Source of the DNA: Chaetoderma sp. LZ-2023a
Taxonomy: Eukaryota; Mollusca; Caudofoveata; Chaetodermatida; Chaetodermatidae
DNA: 64,000 nt
Direction of reading: 5' to 3'
NCBI GenBank assembly: GCA_034401795.1
Contig: CM067374.1
Location: forward strand, 137,916,508-137,980,507
The notes under the pieces were generated by a model. That model did no database searches, had not been told where the DNA came from, and saw only the letters and a list, made by a program, of their open reading frames with translations. The position numbers and the translations under genes were made by a program. Positions 34,190 to 46,545 of the stretch are shown piece by piece; the stretch's first letter is position 1; every line of letters begins with the position of its first letter.

Positions 34190-34440
34190 CTGTTGTTGTA
34201 TCGTCCCCCCCCCCCCCCCATCCTCCCGCCTCCCCCATCCTAAACACACAATCACTGACACTCCACCCCACCCCACCCCACCCCACCCCACCCACTCACC
34301 CGGCCGGCGGAAATAAGGGGATGAGGTGACAAGGCAGACAGTTGAACCCCTCTCTTGGTTGGGGGTGGGGTGGAAAGATGAGTTTGCCTTGCCCCGCCCC
34401 CCCCCCCCCCCTCCCCGCCCTCTCACACACACGCACGCAC
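34190..34440. repeat. C-rich low-complexity sequence
   Basis: Poly-C runs (34,205-34,219 and 34,398-34,411), CCACC repeats near 34,263-34,292 and an ACACGCACGC tract near 34,428. It is low-complexity and non-coding, probably within the intron after 34,000. Confidence 0.8.
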
Positions 34441-34499
34441 GCACTGTGATCTTCCCATGAAATATATATATATATCTGCTTCAATAAAACTGCTAGAAT

Positions 34500-34950
34500 G
34501 ACCCTATCGTGGCAGACTCAAATTCAGTCAAGTTTTGGTCTGAAAATTTTAGGTTTTATGTGAAATTTACTGGAAATTTTTAAAACACATCTTAACAGCT
34601 TGGTGGATTTTATCCAAATATGCTTGGGAGGATAATATGATTATATAGTGGTATAAGCTCTAGAACTTCTATTCAGAATTTTATTTGGTTGATTTTTTGA
34701 TGGCCATCCTGGAATTGTATGAAAATTTTCCTGAAACCATTTCAAACGCTAGGCTTACTCCTTAATTAATGGCCCGATGTCAACAAAACTGGTGGAAGGA
34801 GCCAATGGCTGTAGCTGTAGGCTTCAACATAACAAACAAGAATTTTGATTGGTCGATTTCTTTGGTGACCATGAATTATCCATTAGGTCTCTTTAAATGC
34901 AAATGGTTCAAATGCTAATGGGCCTCTTGTTTTTGTCATATTTGTCTGTT
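34500..34950 (+). repeat. Family S dispersed repeat
   Basis: Two to three diverged units of about 180 bp marked by AGAATTTTATTTGGTTGATT or AAGAATTTTGATTGGTCGAT, then GTGGCCAT- or GATGGCCATC-like text. They match the larger array at 58,930-60,420, and the shared end GGGCCTCTTGTTTT occurs in both places. Confidence 0.7.
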
Positions 34951-35171
34951 TCAATCAACAGTTAATTTTTTAGGACACGCCTACTGAGTCAGTGCTGCAC
35001 CAGTACCAACCCAGTAAGTCATGTTATCAAATATTGGACTAGGTTTGAGGAACACGCTATCAGAATTTACAATGCTCCAATCAGCCAATATGCCTACCAG
35101 ACACAGTAGGGGACAACGGCGACTTGATAATCGGTTTCCAGATGATAACTGCATCATTTGGTCAGATTGTT

Positions 35172-35465
35172 ATGAAGTCTCATGAAGCCGCCAGATGTTA
35201 GGAAGTCTCATGAAGCCGCCAGATGTTAGGAAGTCTCATGAAGCCGCCAGATGTTAGGAAGTCTCATGAAGCCGCGAGATGTTAGGAAGTCTCATGAAGC
35301 CGCCAGATGTTAGGAAGTCTCATGAAGCCGCCAGATGTTAGGAAGTCTCATGAAGCCGCCAGATGTTAGGAAGTCTCATGAAGCCGCCAGATGTTAGGAA
35401 GTCTCATGAAGCCGCCAGATGTTAGGAAGTCTCATGAAGCCGCCAGATGTTAGGAAGTCTTATGA
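35172..35465. repeat. 28-bp minisatellite, about ten units
   Basis: The unit contains GAAGTCTCATGAAGCCGCCA and AGATGTTAG, repeated ten times with almost no variation (one CCGCGAG variant near 35,273). An eleventh, variant unit is cut at 35,465 by DIRS copy 2. The repeats have no unique spacers, so this is not a CRISPR array. Confidence 0.95.
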
Positions 35466-35637
35466 TTCTCCTTCAATCAATACTTACCAGTCTATTACTT
35501 CTGATAACAAGCTATCCTGATAGCTGGCTCTAGGAATCTAGACTTAGTAAGCTTTACCAGCTCCTGGAACCGGGAACCTGGTCCCAACAAACGGGTACCC
35601 GTCTGCCATTGAGGCTCATTCTTGTTTGCATAGCAAC
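35466..35637 (+). repeat. DIRS copy 2 left inverted terminal repeat
   Basis: Inverted match to 42,221-42,385. One change, CCAGTCTATTAC here against the CCATTCTATTAC implied by the right repeat, breaks the within-element identity. Confidence 0.92.
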
Positions 35638-35751
35638 AAGAGCAATACATGCTTTTGCATTTGGAGATATCTTAGTTGAATTTAAAGTATTTATAAGTCA
35701 TTTTCTGTGCCTGTGGTAGCTGTTTTTCGCTTCGAGGATTATTGTATTATC

Positions 35752-35775
35752 ATGGAAGGAGCCGTTGAATCTCAG
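35752..35775 (+). CDS. Possible 5' mini-exon of DIRS ORF1 (copy 2)
   Basis: ATG plus seven codons ending CAG|GTCATA, equivalent to 10,793-10,816 in copy 1. The implied intron is 35,776-36,557 and reaches the conserved TTTATAG|GCCAAG. Reading through instead meets a TAG within nine codons. The donor is weak. Confidence 0.35.
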
Positions 35776-36012
35776 GTCATATATTTCCATGTTATTCCAT
35801 AGTTGTAAAAAGACGTAGGTCTATAAAATTTCGCCTGTGTCGCATGTTCCAATTTCTGACCCCGAATCTGGAACATGTGTTAACAACAAAATATGACAGA
35901 TTGGTCGCTTTGCTTTAATTCCAACAGGCGATCGGCAGATATGAAATAGGTGTTGGCTATACAGTGTTTTTAACACAAATATCTGCCGACATCATTCTCC
36001 GTATTATCCGAG

Positions 36013-36032
36013 CGGGTGACGTCACACCCGGG
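36013..36032. promoter_or_regulatory. CRE palindrome in DIRS leader (copy 2)
   Basis: CGGGTGACGTCACACCCG contains a perfect CRE (TGACGTCA) inside a near-palindrome. Copy 3 has the same site near 47,428. In copy 1 (about 11,046) the core has mutated to TGATGTCA. It lies in the 5' leader upstream of ORF1. Confidence 0.5.
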
Positions 36033-36557
36033 TTTATTCTCAGAATTTTTATGTGAAGAAAATGTTTCATTAATTTGCGCATCTTGTTCTGGGTGCTGCG
36101 TACTTAATTTGTACCAGAAAACTTTGGAATTTTCAAGTTTTGCGTGTTATCACGATCTGTTTGCAATGATCGGTGGTTTCAAAATTCTTGATTAAGATGT
36201 GTTGTCTGCGGTTTTACCATGTTTTACAGCAGTTTGTTTACATTTTGTTGTTTTCTTCACATATCGTTTTTGGCCTTCGTTTGAGAGTATAATTTAAAAT
36301 TTATGGTTAACTATACCACGAATGCTCTTTGATATGGTTCCTGATTCTGTTTATACATCCTTCAGGATCAGTATATGGGTGTATCTTGCCCGCTTCGTTC
36401 TTTTCGTCATAATCAATGTGATCTTTGCTGTAGCGTTGCGGGGTGGGGTGCTGGAGGGTTAACATTAATCTATGGTCAAATTATTTGAAAACTATTTGTC
36501 TGCCTTCCATTCCTGTTTCGTTCCGCTTGCTTATTGTAGGTTTGTGCTTATTTATAG

Positions 36558-38628
36558 GCCAAGCCAGCCCCGCCATCATGTGACGAGTGCCATAAGTTCG
36601 TAAGGGTCCTATTCAAGGACCATGTCTGCTTTAGATGTATAAATTGAAATCTTGATAATAGGTGTAACATTTGTGCAGTGTGGTCGTCCGATATGATGGT
36701 CAAGTTCCTTTCCCAGAAGGACTTGGCAGGGTCTGACGCGGGGTCAGGCAGTCCGAAAGTAAATTGTGGAGCGTCCGTTTCGGCCCCTGGGGGCGCTCCA
36801 CGTCTGCAACCAGAGGTTGCGGAGATGGCACCTCCTGCGTGGTTTGGACCTGCAATGCAGGGCTTCTTGCATAGCGTCCTTCCTGGGCTGGTGTCGTCCC
36901 TGCTACCGAAAGTTGTAGGGCAGTCTCTTCCCGTGCTTGGTACAGACCTTGTCCTTGGACAGGGTTCTGGACTGGCCACCAAGGGTGCTGTCTCGTATGG
37001 CTCCCTGGCAGTCCCGTCGGGCTCTGGCCTGATGGATTCTGTCTCTCTGCGGCCACCTCCGGGAGGTCCAGTAGCGGTGGCCGGTCCGCCAGGCATGGGA
37101 GCCGTCCACGAGGACGGCTCTAGTGCTTCCTCGTCTGGTGACGACTCTTCGGACTCTGAAGACGAGGAGGAGAGATTGCTGCGGCCTGAGATGCCGCGGG
37201 TGGAGAGCATGGATGGCGATTCCATCCTGGACGGAACCGCCCTCCATCTGTCTGGCTTGGTGCCCATGGTCATGGTTGAGGCTACTCCGGTACCGGGCAC
37301 CGGTCCCGTGCTGGTTGGTTTGTCGCCAACCGACACAGTGACGGGTATGGCTGGCCAGGCGTGGTATACACCTATCTCGCTTGGTCCAGCGGTCAGACAT
37401 GGTGTGCCATTGGCGCCCGTGCTTGGCCACGGTTCCTCAACCACTACTGGTCCGCACGGTTTTCTCTGCGGGCCTACTCCATGGACTGGTGTTTTCCATG
37501 GGGTGGCGGCGGAACTATATGGAGTATATTGCTGGTATGGCCGTGAGCACGTCAATCGGTGACGTGTTCATGGGAGTGTCCTCTTCGGAGACAGACTGGT
37601 CGGAGGCTCTGGCTTGGTTAGGCAGGGTGGACCTGTCTGTGCGTTCGACCATGGCCGAAGAGGATGCACCCCGTCCATCGGTTGCATCGATTAGGATGGG
37701 GATCTTGCCCGCAGCATGGATCCAGTCTATTGGACTGGATCCAAGATTTATGGAGTTGTTGGATGCTATTTATAGCAAGCAGCTCCTGACCAAGGGCCAG
37801 CTCCCTGCGGCCTCCAGGGAGGTGCGGACGAGGTGTCGTATCCCACAGAGGGAATATGACAAATATGGTGTTGTACCAGCGGTCGTCACTGAGGATGATT
37901 GCTGGATACTGGGAGTCCAGAGTGCTGGAGCAGGTGGCCCCCCCCCCCCCCCGGCGCTGGTGGACAAGGTCCAGGTGCACCATGATGAAGGCCTGTCCCT
38001 CTGCGATGAGGCGGTGAGGGCAGCAATGAGTGCTGTCAATCACTCTTATCGCCTTCTTCAGTCGGTGTGGGCTGAAGCGGGGGCAGGCCACCCTGTGCCA
38101 CCTGTGGTGCTATCGTGCGTGAATGACGGCCTGGTGCTGTCCATGGACGCATTGGCAAGGGTGCAGGCACGAGTGACAAGGTCTAGGAGGCATATGGTCC
38201 TTGGCCATATGCGTCCGGCTATTGCCATTAGGGAGCGTCTTCTTGGGCCGCCCCTTACTGGCCCTAGCATCTTTGGTGGCCAAACACGGGCCATCTTAGA
38301 AGACACTGCCAGCATCATGCAGAATTGGTTAGTGGTGAATCTGCAGCTGGAACTAGTGCGACAGGCGCACACCTTAGTGGCTGTGGCCAAGCCGCTAACC
38401 AGGCAACCTACTAAGAAGCAGAAGAAGCATAAAAGCAAGGCGAAAGCCAAGCCTAGTGCTGCTTCTGCTTCTACTGGGTCCTCTCACCCACCTCCGGCAA
38501 AGAAGGTCAAGAAGGTTGTGAAGGCTCCTACCCACCTCAATGTTGCCACTGACCGCCCGAGAGGTGGGAAGGGCATGGGGAAGGGGAAGTCCTCAAAGGG
38601 CGGAAAGAAGGGAGCGGATCATACCTGA
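36558..38628 (+). pseudogene. DIRS ORF1 (gag-like), copy 2
   Basis: The Cys-rich finger keeps its first pair (SCDECHK), CFRC and CNICAVW, but a TGA interrupts it near 36,645. The acidic run, ETDWSEALAWL middle and basic KKQKKHKSKAKAKP tail with Gly-Lys repeats follow. A deletion of about 40 bp near 37,520 shifts the frame between the first half and the 415-codon second half. A poly-C run of 14 at 37,939-37,952 is a further slippage site. Confidence 0.82.
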
Positions 38629-38699
38629 GGGTACGAGGGCTCCCTTCGTATCTGCCTGGACCACACCTGTGCGACAGGAACAGCGGTGCCAGTTAGACC

Positions 38700-40590
38700 A
38701 GTCAAGCCAAGACCAAAATGGTTCTCTCTCGTCAAGAGAGGGGGGAGCGGATCGCGAGCCAGACACCCACATTAGGCGTCAATGCGTCTATAGTGGGTGG
38801 AAGGCTCATGCATTTCGTCGAGACTTGGCAAGGTGTAACGTCAGACAGTCTGGTCCTAGGATGGTTGTCCCAGGGGTACATGCCGGAGTGGTGGGATTTT
38901 CCACCACAAAATCTGTCTTTGGCACCAGTCTGGTCTCCCGTACCAAGGGAGCCAGACAAGTTAGAAGACATTCAAAACGAAGTATCAGGTTTGCTTCTGA
39001 ACGAAGCAATAAAACCAGCAAACCAAAACATTCCAGGCTTCTATTCAAACATGTTCCTTTTCCCAAGAGCACAGGGGGTGGATACCCGTTCTCAATCTCA
39101 GGCCATTGAATTGGTTTATCCATACGCCTCGGTTTCAGATGGAAACTCCGAGGTCGGTAATGGCAGGATTGAGGAAGGGAATGTGCTGTGTATCGATCGA
39201 TCTGAAAGATGCATATTTCCGCATTCCAATTGTTACAGCTTTCTGAGATTTGCATTTCAGAATCAGGTCTGGAAGTTGGAGTCCTCCCATTTGGGCTGTC
39301 GACAGCTCCACAGGTTTTCACCAGAGTGGTCCTTGCGATGACAGCATTTCTTAGAAGAGAGAATGTGGCGCTTCACACCTACATAGACGATTGGCTTATC
39401 AAGGCAGACACGCCAGCCAAGTTAGAGGTGGATACTGCTCTGACTCTGAAGTTACTTTCAGATCTAGGCTGGATAGTCAACAAGGAGAAATCCGAGTTGA
39501 CACCCACTCAACAGTTCGTTTATTTAGGGATGCGATTCGATCTCGAGGAGGGCAGGGTTTACCCGTCAGAGCCCAGAGTGGTGTCTCTGTTAGCCATCCT
39601 CAAGAGTTTACGATTGGGAAACCACATTCAGGTGAGGCGGTTTCTTCAGATGCTGGGCATGATGGTCTCCATGGAGCATGTAATCCCGTATGCTGCTCTG
39701 ATGCGAAGACCTATCAAGTTGTATCTGATGTCTCTGTGGAAACAGAGAACAGAACCCCTGTTAAAGCTGGTGCCAGGTTTGGAGCCATTAGTGTTGCATC
39801 TTGTATGGTGGAAAAAGCGTCAGAATTTCCTAGTAGGAGTTTCGCTGCACCTACCCCACCCCCAGCTGTCCGTGTACACGGGTGCATTGCTGGAGGGATG
39901 GGGGGGGGCCTGCCTGGGAGAACACCAGGTCTTGGGCACATGGACTCTCAAGGCGATATTGATACGGTCGGACAACTCGACAGTAGTATCATACATAAAT
40001 CGCCAAGGCGGGACCAAGTCACCCACACTATGTATGAAAGAAAGTGTGGCACTTGATTCAATGGTGCAGGAATTACTTGGTTGTTTTGAAAGCAGCTCAC
40101 ATTCCTGGGCGATTCAACATTCTGGCGGATGCTTTGTCTTGGAGACAGGATTCTGCCAACAGAATGGTCTCTCAACCCTCCAGTTCTTCACAGGATCGTC
40201 GAGCATTGGGGCAAACCCAACATGGACTTGTTCGCCACAAAGGAAAATGTTCAAATCCTGACTTATGTCTCGCCGATTCCAGATCCAAATGCCATCGATA
40301 CAGACACTCTGGCGATAGGCTGGAGAGGGATGCACGCTTACGCGTACCCACCCACCATTCTTCTGCCAAAGATATTGGTGAAGATCAGAGAGGAACCGTG
40401 CCTGGTCCTGCCAATAGCGCCATTTTCCCCCAGCAGGTTGTGTTTCAGGGATCTTCTAGATCTGCTGGTGGACAATCTAGTGCAGTTATCCGAGATTCTG
40501 AACATAATCTCCCAGGCCAAGGGGTGCTTCCTACACGAGCGTCCCGAAATGCTCAAATTGACTGCGTGTATGTTATCAAACAACGTTTGA
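38700..40590 (+). pseudogene. DIRS RT-RNase H ORF, copy 2
   Basis: The RT entry (VSGLLLNEAIKPANQNIPGF), palm (FGLSTAPQVF) and catalytic YIDDWL at 39,380-39,394 are present. The segment around 39,090-39,240 has small indels that scatter RT over three frames. RNase H has lost its first catalytic Asp (Gly in YTGALLEGWG) and the Glu-bearing helix (deletion between GTWTL and ILIRSDNST). The conserved post-RNase H domain (NMDLFATKENVQ, YVSPIPDPNA, YAYPPTILLPK) is intact to about 40,590 but offset from RNase H by a 2-nt deletion shared with copy 3. Confidence 0.88.
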
Positions 40591-40599
40591 CGTCTGAAG

Positions 40600-41579
40600 G
40601 TTTTTTCTCGACAAGCTGCGAAATTCATCGTAGCTGCGAGCGGAGGTCAACCTTCAAGTCATGTAACCACAAGGTTAACAAATTTGCAGACTGGTGAAGA
40701 AAAGGGTATTGATACTTTTCAATTCACTATTCAGCAAATAGCAGACTCTCTGTGAGCTATTCTATTCAGGACTAGCTCGTGTCACAATTGCTGGATACAA
40801 GTCAGTTTTGGCATCTGTTATCCCTTGTCTAGCCAACAGGAATAATCCAGAGGTGACCCAGTTAAATGTGATGGTGAAGGGAATGAGCAATCTCCGACCG
40901 AGACGTGCGGTAATCATTCCAGCCTGGAGTCTATCTTTAGTGCTTAATGTACTGGCCATGCACCCTTTGGAACCCTTGGGTTCGGCTAGTCCAAAGCATT
41001 TGACTCTAAAGGCGGTCTTTCTATTGGCAGCTTCCTCAGCGAGAAGGCGCAGTGAGATCTATGCGCTTTCGGAAGAGAGGGACCGATTTATTGTCTCTGG
41101 AGAGGGTCTGCGTCTACTGCCAGGAGCAGAGTTTATGTCAAAGAATCAATCTTTGAAATATCCAGGCAAACCGATCATTATACCGAAACTAACTGGGTTT
41201 GATCATAATGCCAGTGTCTGGTGCCCAGTCCGTGCTTTTACTAAGTACAAAAAACAGACAGACTCGTTACGGTCGAATGATAGACATCTGTGGATCTGCC
41301 ATAAGAAGCCATATGGTGCCGCATTCATGGATTTCGTCTCTTGTTGGGTAGCGGAATGCATCCAAACTACCCACGAGATTGCGACTGGGCATTAGGTGCA
41401 ATGCGCAAGGGCACACGATGTTAGAGAAATAGCCGCCTCAATGGTGGCAATTTCAATGGTGTTCCGTTGGAGGACATCATGGATGTTGCACAATGCCACT
41501 GAGTCCTCTTTCACAGATTACTATATGAGGGATGTGTCAGACTCTGCCAATCCACTCGCTTTAGCTGTTTTGAAATGAT
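40600..41579 (+). pseudogene. DIRS tyrosine recombinase, copy 2
   Basis: Frameshift near 40,690 after FADW, then a long clean stretch (40,808-41,395) with the Arg box SSARRRSEIYAL. A TAG at 41,393-41,395 is followed in the same frame by the His-x-x-Arg box (AHDVRE), a locally shifted segment, and the Tyr box SSFTDYYMRDV. All catalytic positions survive, but the stop and shifts should prevent function. Confidence 0.88.
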
Positions 41580-42071
41580 AGTTAAACGGCCACACTGTTC
41601 TCCCTTTTGGCACTTGAAAAAGCAAAAGTTAAGGAACAGACATGGTCAAGTAAGAAGATTCCAACCAAATTTTGTCACGGATGGTCGAACAAGTGCTTGG
41701 TTGAAGGCTCCATGTCTGAAATCCAATAATCATAAGGTAATTCAAGTTTGAGAGTTTTTCGTATTATATCATGATCATTCATATTATATATTCATGCTCA
41801 TTCCCAGGCTAATATATGCAAAGAGCAGTTAACCCTCATAACATATTCGTGTTTCAGGTGAGATGCATGTTCGTGAGTTCTCTCCCTTTTTCTTAGGAGA
41901 AAAAAAGGGGGGAGGGGGCGGGCAGTGATGCGAATGTGATTCAGTCCCTAAACTTGATGGTCCTTTTAGGTCTCCGTGTGTCACGTTTAAATCTAAGATC
42001 TTTCTCCAGGGGCAAAAGAAGCAATTGATGTCTATCTCCTTCCCACCAGGTTACTGTTTAAATCTGGTGTT

Positions 42072-42169
42072 ATCAGAAGTAATAGAATGGTAAGTATTGA
42101 TCGAAGGAGAATGAAGGAAATTTCAATTTGCCTTTCTCCGAGATCTAACAATACTTACCATTGTATTAC
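42072..42169 (+). repeat. DIRS copy 2 internal complementary region
   Basis: Reverse complements of left and right ends meet at 42,111/42,112 (GGAGAA|TGAAGG), exactly as in copies 1 and 3. Confidence 0.92.
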
Positions 42170-42220
42170 GGACCCTGCCTCCCAGCCCCATGAAGGCAAA
42201 CCATAGGTATTCTTTTGTTT

Positions 42221-42424
42221 GGTAGCTATGCAACCAATATGAGCCTCACTGGCAGACGGGTACCCGTTTGTTGGGACCTGGTTCCTGGTTCCTGGTTCCA
42301 GGAGCCGGTAAAGCTTACTAAGTCTAGATTCTTAGAGCCAGCTATCAGGATAGCTTGTTATCAGAAGTAATAGAATGGTAAGTATTGTTAGATCTCGGAG
42401 AAAGGGAAATTGAAATTTCCTTCA
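42221..42424 (-). repeat. DIRS copy 2 right inverted terminal repeat
   Basis: Inverted match to 35,480-35,637, plus the right-only extension ending in CCTTCA. Confidence 0.92.
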
Positions 42425-44100
42425 AGCCATTCCATTGGACTACATCTGAGGAAAAAACAATTCGAAATCTACGATGATTCAAAATTCAGTATGTATGTGT
42501 AACGGGGGAGGTTTTCTGACCGGATCGGGTCCTAATATCATGCTTAGGCAGGCTGGACTGACATGTAGCTGCCCACCAGTGGTGCCACGGTTGTGACCCG
42601 TCTAATTTATGACCAGGGCCGGAGAGCTGTACAAACTGCTAACTTTTGCCTATTATGGACTGACAGGCTATCTTTGTTGTATCACAAATCTCAAGACAGT
42701 TCTTAGGACAGACAGGCTGGTTGATAAGTGGTGCATAGTTCACTTACTTTGACGCTCAGTGACACTGGTTATGACTCCGTTGATGACAGTCTTAATGGCA
42801 GATTCACCATCAGTCAATAATTAGTTGATAACACAGAAGATTTCATTAAACATTATTCCTCTTTTACTTGCTGAGAATTATTTGTCCATGATACACTTTA
42901 GTTTAATCATCTATTAATACAGTTAACTAGATAATAAGTTTCATTTGAACAATAATAACTGAACTTGTAAAAATAATGGACTTTAAATACTGACTTTGAC
43001 TATATAAATCAAATATTATACTAAGACGCTTACTTCCTAACTAAAGGTATGCTAGAATCTTATTCTATGTGTTGTGGTCTTATTTTTGTGACCGAACCGC
43101 ACAGCCTAACTGGTCTTCTGACCACACCTAGTTCCCTGAATATGCTGAAAAAGCTGACATTTATACTGGTTTCTTGTTGACATTTCCAGGCTAAAATACA
43201 TTGTTACCCGGGAATATTTCTACAACAAGAAACTGGCATAATATGTCGCTTAATGGAAATAATCTTAAATACAAATATGATTTTGTGCTTATGGTGGTGG
43301 TGAGAGAGAGGGGTTGGGGGGGGGGCTGTGTTACCTATAGAGGCTCATTTTACAATCTACTATTTACATTGGGTGGGAGGGGGTGAGGGGGGATGATTAT
43401 CCAGATTTCAAAATCATTGAATAAAGTCGGAAACATATTCTTTCATATGTTCTGAGCTTGATGTACTAAGGTTATGATATTGGATTATTATTAACCATTT
43501 TAATGCTGAATTTTGTTAGTTCACAGTCTTCAGTTTTTCTAACATGCTAACTGATGTTTATTTTGAAAACAGTGTTGTCGTAAGCCGTTGATGTCTATGA
43601 CACCTACAACTTCAACAATACTGTCTTCAATATGAAAATCAGTTTTACTTGAGCCAATAGTAGATTCGCATAAAATCCCTACATTTGACTTTAGCGCTAT
43701 AATGGTTAATTTGATAAATGCTTATCGGCGCACTTAGTAAGTTCTAGCTTGGCTAGGCTTTGGGCTTATGGCGTTACTTATATAATTCCATAGCATGTAA
43801 CAGCCTATTCTACATAACATTGGAAATCAAATACAGTTCAACCTGCTTGAACAACCACCTACCCTTTGGACCAATACCAGGGTGGTTCCTTAAGACAGTG
43901 ACATTTTGACCACCTGTATTAACGAACCTCCATCTCTTGGCTCCAAGCAAACCATTCTATAGCAGGTCCCTTCTTATAAGAGATCTGTCCTGTTAGTGGC
44001 TAATTTATGTGCCCATAGGTGGTCCCTCAAGACAGGTTATATGTATATAATTTCCACCCTGTGATATATGCCAGCATTTGGTGACCATCTAACCCATCTT
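42425..44100. other. No gene recognised
   Basis: AT-rich sequence with a G-rich patch at 43,300-43,395. At 43,840-44,050 there is a stretch with imperfect duplicated text (GGTGGTTCCTTAAGACAG near 43,882 and GGTGGTCCCTCAAGACAGG near 44,019), probably an old repeat. Confidence 0.5.
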
Positions 44101-44560
44101 ACAAAATTTAGTTTAATTGGACGTATATGAATCTAGAAAACCTGTCGAAGTTGCCAATGATGTTGACTCCAATATGGCTGCCAGCAGCCAGCAGCCATAT
44201 TGGAAATTGATCTCTTTGTGATAACTCCTTCTATTTGCTGGATAAAACAGTTGTTTAAAATTTGAGAATGAAACCTAGATTGTATTTGATGTCGACAATG
44301 ATCCGAAATTGTGAAATCCAGTATGGTCGCTGGCCACTGGAGTGTCAATGATGAATAGAAACCAGACATAGCTCTGCCATCAGCATCTTCAAAATTTGTT
44401 TCCTGATGGTAACTCTGCTATGTTGGCCAGATCAGTTTGAAGTTTCATGTATTTGGAGATGTTTGAAAGAATCTGATCATGATCAATGAACTTAAAAAAA
44501 TGTGACAAAACTGTGAGGAGGATAAGGAATAGACGGACCATTTCTAGCTATGCCCTGCCC
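44100..44560. repeat. Family S-like diverged repeats with a perfect hairpin
   Basis: Text such as TGGATAAAACAG, ATATGGCTGCC and TGTTTCCTGATGGTAACTCT resembles family S units. CCAATATGGCTGC (44,169-44,181) and GCAGCCATATTGG (44,191-44,203) are perfect 13-bp inverted repeats with a 9-nt loop. Confidence 0.55.
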
Positions 44561-44565
44561 ATTTT

Positions 44566-44645
44566 CGGCCTAAGCCCCTCCCACTTTATAACTAAGCCCC
44601 TCCGACTTTATAACTAAGCCCCTCCCACTTTATAACTAAGTTCCA
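44566..44645. repeat. Short tandem repeat (about 27 bp)
   Basis: CTAAGCCCCTCCCACTTTAT and variants are repeated three to four times in a row. Confidence 0.85.
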
Positions 44646-44749
44646 CCCACTTTGTATGCTTGTTGGAATCGTAAAACTTTGAAACCTAAATTCACAGAAT
44701 CTAAATGCTAGTTAGTACAATTTTGAAAAAACGTCGGGGATATTGAAAT

Positions 44750-45850
44750 CACCTCCATCCATCTGTCCGCCTGTCCTTCTGTCCATCCATCCATCTGTCT
44801 GTCCATCACGCTAACTCCTCCCAAACCATTAGGTGGAATTGAACCAAATTTGGTATGTTGGTTACCCATAGGAATGCGCTTTGCAACACAACATTTAGAT
44901 TAGGCTCTGCCCCCAAGGGTGTGTGGCAGGGGTCAAAAGGTCAAATCAGTTGTAACTCCTCTGAAATCGTTAGACGGAACTCAACTAAATTTGATATCTG
45001 AGTTAACCATATGATTGCGGAGTGCAAGAGGCCATGTGGATTTGGCTCCGCCCCCCAGGGATTGGGGAGGGGTCAAAAGGTCAAATTTTAAAATAATGAA
45101 ATTGATTGTAACGCATCTCCTCCAAAACCGTTGGACAGAATTCAACCAAATTTGGTCTGCACATTACCCATATCAATGCGGAGTAGATGAGCACATTTAC
45201 ATTTGACCCCGCCCCCAGGGGTTGGTGAGGGGTGGGGGTCAAAAGGTAAAAAGGTTGATTGTAATGCCACTCCTCTGACACTGTTGGATGGAATTCAACC
45301 AAATTTAGTATGTCAGTTAACCATATCAATGTGGAGTGGATGAGCACATTTACATTTGGGCCAGCCCCCAGGGGGGTTGGGGGGAAAGGTCATTAAATTG
45401 CTTGTAATGAAACTCCTCTGAAATCTTTAGACGAAACTCAAGCAAATTTTATATCTGAGTTACTCCTGTGATTGCGTAGTGTAAGAGGCAATTTAGATTT
45501 TGCTCTGCCTCCAGGGGGCAGAGGCATTTTAGATTTGGCTCTGCCCCCAGGGGGCAGGAGAGGGGTCAAAAGGTCAAATTTTAACCTGCAGAAATTGATT
45601 GTAATGCATCTCCGAAACCATTGGACGGAATTCAACCAAATTTGGCATGTGAGTTATCCATATCAATGTGGAGTTGATGAGCACATTTACATTTGGTCCA
45701 GCCCCCACTGACGCTGTTGGACAAAATTCAACCAAATTTGGTATTGAGTTACCTATATGATTGCGGAGTGAAAAATTATATGTACATTTGCTTTGCCCCC
45801 GGGGGGTGGTTTGTGGGGTGTGTCAAAAGTTCAAAGCGGTGAAGTGGGGA
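44750..45850 (+). repeat. Tandem array of roughly 110-195-bp units
   Basis: About seven units. Each has GGA/CGGAATTCAACCAAATTTGG, a TTACCCATATCAATGCGGAG-like block, a GCCCC-CAGGGG palindrome and GGTCAAAAGG. Unit starts lie near 44,812, 44,945, 45,107, 45,258, 45,402, 45,598 and 45,705. It is non-coding, and short open frames across it are chance. Confidence 0.85.
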
Positions 45851-46061
45851 TTTGCGATGATCCGTCATCGACCGATCAATCTAGTCTTGGACTGAATTTG
45901 ATTGGAAGCCATTTTTTTGGGGAAACATGATCAGTACACATATCCTCTCAGTCTGCATTATGTGCATTTATCAAGAACAGAGAGGACTGTGGTCTTCGTG
46001 CCAGACCAATATCGTGTTAGCTTTTACTGGTCAAGATTTGTCACCAAATTGTAATTGTAGA

Positions 46062-46301
46062 TTAACCATTTAATGGCCAAATTTGGTCACAATAATCTCA
46101 ATTTTCTCATAGTAAATGTCTATTTGTAGGCCAGGAGAAGACTATTTTTGAAAATGTACCACTGGAAAGACTGGCTCGGTTACCGAGCCAGTCAGCCCAG
46201 GGATAAATTTTAAAAAATAGTCTTCACTTGGCCTACAAATGGACATTTCCCAAGACCACTACAGTGGCTGGTTGTGACTGGTTTGACCAGTAAAGCGTTA
46301 A
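46062..46301. mobile_element. Hairpin MITE (family T), copy T1
   Basis: TTAACCATTTAA ... AAAGCGTTAA ends enclose a long inverted repeat that folds on GGCTCGGTTACCGAGCC. A second, degenerate half-copy follows at 46,302-46,470. Confidence 0.8.
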
Positions 46302-46495
46302 TTAATGTTCATTTGCAAACTAGGAGAAGACTTAAAGTTTAAGAATGAACCACAGTCATTCTAGTGGTACACTTTTTAAAATAGTTCTCGCTTGGTCTGC
46401 AAGACTATGGCATAGGCGGGTTTTGATCTGCAATATATAACCATTAGATCCTTAAAGGTGTATGTATCTCATAGATGTAGGAATCCTAGTGTGTG

Positions 46496-46497
46496 CA

Positions 46498-46545
<48 letters not shown>

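Larger units (their letters stand above)
35466..42424 (+). mobile_element. DIRS-type retrotransposon, copy 2
   Basis: Same layout as copy 1, about 6.96 kb. Joining the left flank (ending GAAGTCTTATGA) to the right flank (starting AGCCA) restores the order of the 28-bp minisatellite unit with nothing duplicated or lost. This fixes both ends of the element. All ORFs are damaged, but the RT catalytic box is unchanged. Confidence 0.95.

Noticed and set aside
35172-35465. Regular 28-bp direct repeats resembling a CRISPR array
   Set aside because: The repeats abut each other with no unique spacers, and the surroundings are eukaryotic retroelements. It is a minisatellite.
45015-45711. Short frames in the 44.7-45.9 kb tandem array
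   Set aside because: They repeat with the array period and change frame between units, so they are chance openings.
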